A stretch of DNA of 9,744 bases from Actinomycetota bacterium (GTDB taxonomy: Bacteria > Actinomycetota > Actinomycetes > Actinomycetales > Microbacteriaceae): NCBI GenBank assembly GCA_009704705.1, contig WLDR01000045.1, forward strand, positions 1 through 9,744, given 5' to 3'. The notes beneath the pieces were generated by a model. That model was not told the DNA's origin, did not search any database, and saw only the letters and a list, made by a program, of their open reading frames with translations. Made by a program: the position numbers and the translations under genes. Positions 1 to 5,585 of this stretch are shown here, piece by piece. Within the stretch, counting starts at the first letter, position 1. Every line of letters starts with the position of its first letter.

Positions 1-776
1 GCGTCTTCCTTGGTGAGGATGCTGTCCTTCTCCAGGGTTGCGGCAATCGACTCGTAGCCCGCGAATTCCTTTTCGATGTCTTCGCTCGTCAGGCCAAGAG
101 CCTTGAGGAAGACGGTCACCGACTGCTTGCGCTTGCGGTCGATGCGAACACCAACCTGGTCGCGGCGGTCGATTTCGAACTCGAGCCATGCACCACGGCT
201 CGGGATCATGCGTGCCGAGTAAATCTCAACGTCGGAGGTCTTCTCGAGCGTGCGCTCGAAGTAGACACCGGGGCTACGCACGAGCTGCGACACAACGACG
301 CGCTCGGTGCCGTTCACAATGAACGTGCCCTTGTCGGTCATGAGGGGGAAGTCACCCATGAACACGGTCTGGCTCTTGATTTCGCCGGTCTCGTGATTGA
401 TGAATTCGGCCTCGACGTAGAGCGGTGCCGAGTAGGTCTTTCCGCGCTCCTTACACTCATCGATGGTGTACTTCTCTTCTTCGAGGAAGGGATCCTTGAA
501 GCCGAGCTCCATCGTGCGGTCGTTGTTCTCGATCGGGGAGACCTCTTCGAAGATCTCCTCGAGACCCATTCGCTCCGACACGTCGGTGCGACCGGCCTTC
601 TTGGCTTCGGCAAGGCGCGCCTTCCAGGCGTCGTTACCGACGAGCCAATCAAAGCTCTCCGTCTGCAATGCGAGCAGGTCGGGAACCTTGATGGTGTCTG
701 TGATTTTGGCGAACGAAAGACGCGATGCCTCGCGACCGTTCTTTGGGGACTTGTTTGCGTTGCGCGCAGCAGCCAA
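1..776 (-). CDS. rpoB: DNA-directed RNA polymerase subunit beta, N-terminal part (runs off left edge)
   Basis: The minus strand reads continuously from 776 to the window edge as the N-terminal 258 residues of bacterial RpoB, the catalytic beta subunit of RNA polymerase. Recognisable stretches include SFDWLVGN, EEVSPIEN, FMGDFPLMT, GTERVVVSQLVRSPGVYF and SRGAWLEFE, all typical of the beta protrusion and lobe regions; the rifampicin-resistance region lies outside the window. The start is a TTG at 776-774. An in-frame TGA at 809-807 rules out a longer form, there is no in-frame ATG or GTG between, and a strong GGAGGTAA lies at 789-782, five bases before the TTG (eight from GGAGG). RpoB is essential and is normally followed by rpoC, which would lie to the left. 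The identification is secure; only completeness is unknown. Confidence 0.98.
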   Translation of the reverse strand, partial: MAAARNANKSPKNGREASRLSFAKITDTIKVPDLLALQTESFDWLVGNDAWKARLAEAKKAGRTDVSERMGLEEIFEEVSPIENNDRTMELGFKDPFLEEEKYTIDECKERGKTYSAPLYVEAEFINHETGEIKSQTVFMGDFPLMTDKGTFIVNGTERVVVSQLVRSPGVYFERTLEKTSDVEIYSARMIPSRGAWLEFEIDRRDQVGVRIDRKRKQSVTVFLKALGLTSEDIEKEFAGYESIAATLEKDSILTKED

Positions 777-781
777 GGGAA

Positions 782-789
782 TTACCTCC
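782..789 (-). promoter_or_regulatory. Shine-Dalgarno that fixes the rpoB TTG start
   Basis: GGAGGTAA on the minus strand is a near-perfect complement of the 16S rRNA 3' end. It leaves five bases before the TTG, or eight if counted from GGAGG. Together with the in-frame TGA just upstream it decides the rpoB start. Confidence 0.85.
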
Positions 790-963
790 AGATGGCACTC
801 ACTGTGTCATCATGTCGTGTCGGCGGGGACTGTATGAAAAGCGAATCCAAGAACGCCAAATACCCACCCGAGTGTGGCAACTTCGTTGGAAGCCACGCGG
901 TGAGAGAGCTGGCACGCCGACCGCAATATGACGACGCGCGAATTCCTAGATGCGCAAATTACA

Positions 964-993
964 ACTATAGGTCGCCGGTGTGCCCTGTGTCTA
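964..993 (-). promoter_or_regulatory. Candidate rpoB promoter (TAGACA-18-TATAGT)
   Basis: On the minus strand, TAGACA at 993-988 differs from the TTGACA consensus at one position. It is followed after 18 bases by TATAGT at 969-964, which differs from TATAAT at one position. The predicted transcription start is near 957, giving rpoB a leader of about 180 nt. A weaker alternative nearer the gene is TTGGCG at 859-854 with TACAGT at 834-829, but its 19-base spacer is less favourable. Confidence 0.55.
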
Positions 994-995
994 GT

Positions 996-1001
996 TACAA
1001 T
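996..1001 (+). promoter_or_regulatory. Candidate -10 box of the plus-strand operon
   Basis: TACAAT is one mismatch from TATAAT and fits the actinobacterial TAnnnT pattern. It would place the start of transcription near 1008, about 23 bases before the ATG at 1031. No convincing -35 is seen 16 to 18 bases upstream. It lies only two bases from the -35 box of the divergent rpoB promoter, so the two may compete for polymerase. Confidence 0.4.
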
Positions 1002-1030
1002 TCGACGACAATTCATTAATTGGAGCTCAC

Positions 1031-1891
1031 ATGGCCGAAAACCCGCAGATAACCCTGCGTGAATCCGGCGAGCGAGCCATCTTGATGCCCGACCCATACC
1101 AGTCGGGAGCATTGATTCTTGAGGTAGACGGCACACCACAATCGCACGTCTTTGCCGAGTCGCCCGATGATCTCTTCTTCGAGTACATCCGCCGAATCGG
1201 CCATGTCATCGACCTTTTTCGAATGCCGGGGCAACCCATCACAGCTGTGCATCTCGGTGGCGGGGCCCTGACTCTGCCTCGCTACATTGCGGCGACTCGG
1301 CCGGGTTCGCGCCAGCAGGTTCTCGAACGCCACGCTGACCTGATTGATTTCGTGCGCGAACACCTGCCGCTACCCAGCGGCGCCTCGATTCGATTTCGAT
1401 ACGGGGATGCACGCGAAACGCTCAACAAACTACCCGCCGGCTTGCGCGGAACGGTCGACCTCGTTGTGGTCGACATCTTCGCTGGCGCACGCACCCCCGC
1501 GCATGTGACGAGCCAGGAATTCTTCATCGAGGTCTCTCGCCTACTCACTCCCGATGGTGTTGTCGTGGTGAACGTGGCCGACGGCCCCGGTCTCGCCTTT
1601 GCGCGGGCCGAGACGGCGACCTTGCGCAGCGTGCTACCCGAGGTCATCGCCATCGCCGAGGCGCAGGTCTTGAAGGGTCGCCGGTTCGGAAACGTCGTTC
1701 TCGTGGGTTCCCGATCAGACGCCCTGTTGGAATGGCTCCCTCGGTTGTTGGCCGGAGGTCCGCATCCGGCAAAAGCTGTCGCTGGCAAAGAGCTTGTCGA
1801 GTTCATTGCCAGTGCACCCATCGTCACTGACGCAACTGCGGTGCCAAGCCCCAGCCCAAACAAAAGCATCTTCGCGGTGAAGCGGTCGTAA
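1031..1891 (+). CDS. Spermidine-synthase-like SAM-methyltransferase-fold protein
   Basis: This 286-residue protein has the Rossmann fold shared by spermidine synthases and class I methyltransferases. A short N-terminal beta region carries a G-x-L-x-L-x-V-D-G pattern (residues 26-34). The nucleotide-binding loop is HLGGGALTLPR (residues 74-84, GGG at 76-78), E99 sits at the end of the next strand where an acidic residue usually binds the cofactor, GDAR lies at 115-118, and D138 in VVVDIF marks strand 4. In true spermidine synthases a second acidic residue and substrate-binding residues follow that Asp; here the motif reads DIFAGARTP, so polyamine synthesis is doubtful. Such proteins are often labelled spermidine synthase in actinobacteria without proof. 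The start has GGAG at 1022-1025. The stop overlaps the next start (TAATG at 1889-1893), indicating translational coupling. The substrate is unknown. Confidence 0.85.
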   Translation: MAENPQITLRESGERAILMPDPYQSGALILEVDGTPQSHVFAESPDDLFFEYIRRIGHVIDLFRMPGQPITAVHLGGGALTLPRYIAATRPGSRQQVLERHADLIDFVREHLPLPSGASIRFRYGDARETLNKLPAGLRGTVDLVVVDIFAGARTPAHVTSQEFFIEVSRLLTPDGVVVVNVADGPGLAFARAETATLRSVLPEVIAIAEAQVLKGRRFGNVVLVGSRSDALLEWLPRLLAGGPHPAKAVAGKELVEFIASAPIVTDATAVPSPSPNKSIFAVKRS

Positions 1892-2349
1892 TGGCGAACC
1901 TCACCGACGTGCAGTCGTGGGCGCACGAGTTAATGGCCCACCACATCACCGAGCGCGGCTGGTCGTTTGGGTTTGACCACGCGAAAATGCGTGCCGGTTT
2001 GTGCGACTTTAAGAAGAAGCGCATCTCGGTGTCGCGCTACCTCGCGGCGCGCTATGAAGATGATGAAGTGCGACAGATTCTGCTTCACGAAATCGCGCAC
2101 GCACTGGCCGGGTCAAAAGCTGGTCACGGGCCCAAGTGGCGAACCATCGCCAAGCAGATTGGTTACGACGGTAAGCGCACCCATGATGGAAGTGCCGCCA
2201 ATGATCTCGCGCCCATCGTCGGCTATTGCCCGGCGGGCCACGAGTTCTTCCGATTCAAGAGAGCGACTCGCCCGCTCTCGTGCGGGCGGTGCAGCCGAGG
2301 TTTCAACCGCGATAGCCTCATCACGTGGCACCAGCGTGACGCACTCTAA
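1891..2349 (+). CDS. SprT-like zinc metalloprotease-fold protein
   Basis: This 152-residue protein matches the SprT-like/SprT family. It has the HExxH zinc motif in LLHEIAHALAG (H66, E67, H70) followed by the family's HGxxW element (H79-G80, W83), where the histidine is a likely third metal ligand. A C-terminal zinc-ribbon-like part has C113, H117, C131 and C134. Eukaryotic relatives (SPRTN) cleave DNA-protein crosslinks; the bacterial role is not well established, so protease activity is inferred from the motif. It overlaps the upstream gene by one base and the downstream gene follows within ten bases, so all three are probably one transcript. The length is normal for bacterial SprT-like proteins and both metal sites look intact. 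Confidence 0.88.
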   Translation: MANLTDVQSWAHELMAHHITERGWSFGFDHAKMRAGLCDFKKKRISVSRYLAARYEDDEVRQILLHEIAHALAGSKAGHGPKWRTIAKQIGYDGKRTHDGSAANDLAPIVGYCPAGHEFFRFKRATRPLSCGRCSRGFNRDSLITWHQRDAL

Positions 2350-2358
2350 GGGAGCATG

Positions 2359-2841
2359 ATGGACATTTTTCTGCGGCTCACCCTCGATGCTGACATCGAA
2401 ACAGTGTGGGATGCGCTCGCGCGACCTGCGCAGATGCAGGCTGCCGCGAGTCCGTTCATCCACGTTCGCTCACGTGAACAGGGCGGGTTTCCGGCGAAGT
2501 GGATTCCCAACACGCCACACCTCGTTGCGCTCTCGCTTTTCGGGCTCATCCCGCTGGGCACTCAAGTCGTTGAGCCGCGCTTCGAGGAGCGACCTGGTGG
2601 CGTGCGCATGGTGATTGATTCCGGAGCTCCAATGAGTGGTCCGTTAACGCGGCTCACCCATTGGGAGCACCGCATGGCTGTCTCGGTCGTTAACGAACGT
2701 CAGACTTTGTACCGAGACCGTTTGCGGATTCGCGGCGGATGGTTGACCGTTCCATTCGGAATCGGTCTGTGGTTTATGTGGCAGTTACGCGGGCAATCGC
2801 TCGTACGTTCGATGCGTCGAATTAGCCGCGCGCGGCGTTAG
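2359..2841 (+). CDS. SRPBCC-fold (polyketide cyclase/START-like) protein
   Basis: This protein of about 160 residues begins with the pattern typical of SRPBCC ligand-binding folds: an initial beta strand, then DADIETVWDALARPAQMQ, where the V/I-W-D/x-x-L-x-x-P helix is characteristic. Later strands contain the WEHRMAV and LYRDRL elements expected of this fold. The C-terminal part has an aromatic, hydrophobic stretch (FGIGLWFMWQL) followed by a basic tail ending RISRARR, a helix that may close the ligand cavity or touch the membrane. No ligand can be named. Two adjacent ATGs occur at 2356 and 2359; the second is preferred because GGAG at 2351-2354 leaves four bases to it and only one to the first. 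It is the last gene of the plus-strand operon and its final 20 bases overlap the convergent coiled-coil gene. Confidence 0.75.
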   Translation: MDIFLRLTLDADIETVWDALARPAQMQAAASPFIHVRSREQGGFPAKWIPNTPHLVALSLFGLIPLGTQVVEPRFEERPGGVRMVIDSGAPMSGPLTRLTHWEHRMAVSVVNERQTLYRDRLRIRGGWLTVPFGIGLWFMWQLRGQSLVRSMRRISRARR

Positions 2842-3904
2842 CTTTGTCGATGTCGCCTTCACTCGAGGCTTCGTCGAGCACAACCTGAACGTCAGTCGAT
2901 GACAGCGAGCGCAATTCGAACGAGAACGAGTCCATGACCCGGGTCTGGTTCTCAAGCCACTCAACGCGGGCCTCGGCGTCACCAAACGCTTCGGTGCTGT
3001 ACTCCTCGTAGCGGGTCACCAGGTTCTCTGCGAGGCGACGAGCTTCGGCAATGGCGCGAGCAGCCTCTTCACGAGCATCGCGAAGAATCGTGTCGGCCTG
3101 CGTGCGCAACGTGGCAAGTTCAGATTCAGCCTGATTCGTCAATTCACCCGCAGTCGCGACAGCCTGTGCCACACGTGAGCTGGCCTCTTCGCTCAGGCGT
3201 TCGACGTGAGCAACCGCCTCTTCGTTGCGGGCAAGGCGCTCTCGCTCGGCTTCGTCTTCAGCGATCTTGATGTCGTAGTCCATACGCAACTGGTCACGCT
3301 CGGCGATCTGACGCGTGGTAAGGAGCTCAGTCTTGATGTCTTCGACCTCTTGGTGAAGACGGGCGCGACGGTCAGACGCAGCAATCTCTGTCTCAGAGAT
3401 GAACTTCGCACCACGACGCTGCGCGGTCTCGAGGCTGGTTCGCGCCTGAACAAGAAGCGCTTCTGCCTGGTTGTCGAGCTCCGTACGACGGCGCTCGGTC
3501 TCAACTCGATTGTCTTCAATCGTGCCATCGGCTTCGAGCGTGACCCGTGTGGCTTCTTCGCGAGCCTTACGAACACGGTCTTCTGCGTCTGCGCGTGCAG
3601 TTTCGCGAATGACCTGTGCTTCGGCGGTTGCGTCCTTGACGATGACCTTGGCCTGCTCTTCAGAAACACGCAAGGTCTGTTCGAACGCGGCACCGAGGTC
3701 TGCGTAGGTGGGCTTTGCAGTCAGTCGGTTGAGCTTCTCTTGAGTCTCAGCGAGCGTTTCGACGAGTTGACCAATTTGTTCGTCTACTTCACGCTTGCGC
3801 GCCTCGGCCTCAACGGCCGACGACGTCATCTGCTCAGCGGCCTCGATGACATCTTGGGGTTCATAGCCGGGCTTCGCGCGGCGGAACTGGAGCTTCACAT
3901 CCAT
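2822..3904 (-). CDS. DivIVA/Scy-like coiled-coil protein, paralogue 2
   Basis: This 360-residue protein is almost entirely charged, Ala/Glu/Arg-rich heptad sequence, so it is predicted to be a long coiled coil without signal peptide or membrane segment. The N-terminus reads F-R-R-A-K-P-G-Y-E-P-x-D-V (residues 7-19), resembling the DivIVA membrane-binding start (F...GYDxxEVD). The segment TYADLGAAFEQTL (66-78) followed by VSEEQAK starts the main rod and is shared at identical residue positions with the neighbouring paralogue. DivIVA, Scy and FilP family proteins organise polar growth, cell division and cytoskeletal filaments in actinobacteria; assignment to that function is inference. Its start lies two bases after the stop of the upstream paralogue (TAATCATG), with only weak SD-like sequence, so coupled translation is likely. 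Its last 20 bases overlap the convergent SRPBCC gene. Confidence 0.82.
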   Translation of the reverse strand: MDVKLQFRRAKPGYEPQDVIEAAEQMTSSAVEAEARKREVDEQIGQLVETLAETQEKLNRLTAKPTYADLGAAFEQTLRVSEEQAKVIVKDATAEAQVIRETARADAEDRVRKAREEATRVTLEADGTIEDNRVETERRRTELDNQAEALLVQARTSLETAQRRGAKFISETEIAASDRRARLHQEVEDIKTELLTTRQIAERDQLRMDYDIKIAEDEAERERLARNEEAVAHVERLSEEASSRVAQAVATAGELTNQAESELATLRTQADTILRDAREEAARAIAEARRLAENLVTRYEEYSTEAFGDAEARVEWLENQTRVMDSFSFELRSLSSTDVQVVLDEASSEGDIDKANAARG

Positions 3905-3906
3905 GA

Positions 3907-4953
3907 TTACTCAGCCTCTTCCGACGTGATGGGGGCAGACACGGCTTCACTCAGAAGCAACATGTCAGCGGCAAATTCTTCGACGAGCTGCTGCTGGCGC
4001 GTGACCTCGGCGAGGCGTGTGCGCGAAGCTTCGTGCAGTTCCCGCGCGTGGGTCTCAATCTTCATCAGCAGCGACTTCGAGCGAAGGTGCGAACGGGAAA
4101 CGAGAGCGTGAGCGGTTTCGGTAGCCGAACGAACAGCGTCAGCACCCTCGACCTGGTAACGAGCGAGCAAGCCTTCGGCCTTGAGCAACACTTCGCTCGC
4201 GCGACGGCTCGACTCGGTGGTCTGGTCGTTGGCATCGTTCTCAATGCGGCTGATGTAGTCGAGCGACTGCTCCGCGAGACGAGCCATTTCGCGTTCGGAA
4301 CGTTCGCGGTTCGCTTCAATCTCGGCTGCAATGCGAGCCATTTCGCGCTCGTGGACTTCGCGCAACGTCGCGATCTCTCGGGCTGTTGTCTCAGCCTCAC
4401 GCTCAACAACGTCGTTAATCTCGTTGACGCGAGCCAACGCATCACGCTCGATGCGCTCGGCATCTTCACGGGCGCGAGCCAGCTCAGCACGGGCTTCTTC
4501 GAGGCCATCTTCTGCGTGCGAAACTTCTGCGGCCGAACGACTCTGCGACTGGGCGACCGCGTGACGTGCGCGGCTACGAGCTTCGGTGAGCAGAGCATCC
4601 GCTTGCGATTTTGAGGATGCGGCGAGCTCACGTGCTTCTGCCTTCGCGGCCTCGCGAATCTCGGCGGCCTCAGCGGCTGCCTGGGCGAGAAGTTTGCTGG
4701 CCTGCTCTTCTGCGACCTTGAGGGTCTGCTCGAATGCACTTCCGAGCTCCGAGAAGCTTGGTGCGGAGTCAATCTTGCGAAGCTGCGAACGAACATCGCT
4801 CAGCTCCCGCTTCAAGCGGCGGAGTGTGGCCTCTGACTCCGCAGCAGCAGCATTGCTCTTGCTGATTCGTTCGGCGAGTTCGGCAAAGGCGGCGTCGACC
4901 TCGAGCGGGTCGAAACCTTTGCGCGTCGTCCGGAAATTGGACGTATCACTCAT
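3907..4953 (-). CDS. DivIVA/Scy-like coiled-coil protein, paralogue 1
   Basis: This 348-residue soluble protein has an N-terminal DivIVA-like element, NFRTTRKGFDPLEVDAAF (residues 6-23), then SFSELGSAFEQTLKVAEEQA (66-85) and a long Ala/Glu/Arg coiled coil to about residue 330. The motifs fall at exactly the same residue numbers as in the next gene (G13, P16, V19, P65, LG at 70-71, FEQTL at 74-78), which points to tandem duplication. It is not the standard wag31/divIVA, which normally sits beside ftsZ-sepF. A role as polar or filament scaffold, possibly as a hetero-oligomer with its neighbour, is inference. The start is ATG with CAGGAG five bases upstream. It is the first gene of a two-gene operon with a candidate promoter 27 bases upstream. 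Confidence 0.82.
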   Translation of the reverse strand: MSDTSNFRTTRKGFDPLEVDAAFAELAERISKSNAAAAESEATLRRLKRELSDVRSQLRKIDSAPSFSELGSAFEQTLKVAEEQASKLLAQAAAEAAEIREAAKAEARELAASSKSQADALLTEARSRARHAVAQSQSRSAAEVSHAEDGLEEARAELARAREDAERIERDALARVNEINDVVEREAETTAREIATLREVHEREMARIAAEIEANRERSEREMARLAEQSLDYISRIENDANDQTTESSRRASEVLLKAEGLLARYQVEGADAVRSATETAHALVSRSHLRSKSLLMKIETHARELHEASRTRLAEVTRQQQLVEEFAADMLLLSEAVSAPITSEEAE

Positions 4954-4979
4954 GAGAACTCCTGAAGATAGTTATGAGC

Positions 4980-5009
4980 ATTCTAGGGCGCAAACTAGGC
5001 GTTCGTCGA
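4980..5009 (-). promoter_or_regulatory. Candidate promoter of the coiled-coil gene pair
   Basis: On the minus strand, TAGAAT at 4985-4980 (five of six matches to TATAAT) lies 18 bases after TCGACG at 5009-5004 (four of six matches to TTGACA). It would give a 5' UTR of about 20 bases ending in the CAGGAG ribosome binding site. It lies in the 76-bp gap after the NUDIX-like gene, so the pair can be transcribed independently of that gene. Confidence 0.45.
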
Positions 5010-5029
5010 CCACATAACAAGGTTTAAGC

Positions 5030-5566
5030 CTAGGCGCGACCCATGACCGCCATCGCCATGCGCAACAGCGTGCCGCGTCCGCCTTCCATCTCTTGCGAGA
5101 GGCTTTCGCTCATTGCTTGCTCGGGCGTGAACCAGGTCACTTCGAGGGCATCCTGTCGAGGTTCACAGGTGCCCGTGACCGGAACGACGTAGGCAAGCGA
5201 GACCGCGTGCTGGCGATCATCCGTAAACGGGCTCACGCCCGGCAGCGGAAAGTACTCAGCGACGTGGAACGGGACGGGGCTGGCCGGCAAGAGGGGGAAT
5301 GCCATTGGGCCGAGGTCTTTCTCGAGGTGCCGAAACAATGCGTCTCGAACCGTCTCGCCATACATCACGCGTCCGGAGACGATTGTGCGGGTCATCTCGC
5401 CCGACGGTTTCGAGCGAAGCAGCACTCCAACTTCGGTGACCACACCCAACCCATCAACGCGCACGGGCACTGCTTCGACATACAAAAGTGGCAGGCGCAA
5501 TCGAATTGCGGCCAAATCGTCGTCGCCGAGCCAGCCGGAATTCGGGTCAGGTGTGCGAACGCTCAT
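5030..5566 (-). CDS. NUDIX-fold protein (DUF4916-like) with degenerate Nudix box
   Basis: This 178-residue protein has the length and layout of the actinobacterial NUDIX-like family DUF4916. The N-terminus carries GWLGDDDLAAIRLRLPLLYVEAVPV, written here only as a family hallmark (GWL at 11-13, D15-D17). The Nudix box region G-R-V-M-Y-G-E (65-71) and R79-H-L-E-K-D-L-G86 aligns with Gx5Ex7REUxEExGU, but the catalytic E-E pair is K83-D84 and the preceding E is H80. Classical Mg-dependent pyrophosphohydrolase activity is therefore uncertain. The C-terminal VTWFTPEQA (133-141) is the usual Nudix closing element. Nineteen bases separate it from the upstream envelope-protein gene and only a weak purine-rich site precedes its ATG, so it is probably cotranscribed. 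The substrate is unknown. Confidence 0.8.
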   Translation of the reverse strand: MSVRTPDPNSGWLGDDDLAAIRLRLPLLYVEAVPVRVDGLGVVTEVGVLLRSKPSGEMTRTIVSGRVMYGETVRDALFRHLEKDLGPMAFPLLPASPVPFHVAEYFPLPGVSPFTDDRQHAVSLAYVVPVTGTCEPRQDALEVTWFTPEQAMSESLSQEMEGGRGTLLRMAMAVMGRA

Positions 5567-5585
5567 GACGCTAGTTTCTCACGCC

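Noticed and set aside
799..813. Tiny upstream ORF in the rpoB leader (ATG ATG ACA CAG TGA)
   Set aside because: It is four sense codons long with no Shine-Dalgarno, and is as likely to be chance.
393..1019. A 208-codon plus-strand open frame opposite rpoB
   Set aside because: The minus strand encodes unmistakable RpoB here. The plus frame has no recognisable domain and no good ribosome binding site.
1031..1891. True polyamine-forming spermidine synthase
   Set aside because: The second acidic residue after the catalytic-type Asp and the typical polyamine-binding pattern are not seen, so only the fold is supported.
3206..4111. A 301-codon open frame on the plus strand antisense to the coiled-coil genes
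   Set aside because: It is a by-product of the Ala/Glu/Arg codon pattern of the coiled-coil genes on the other strand. It has no motif and would overlap two well-supported proteins completely.
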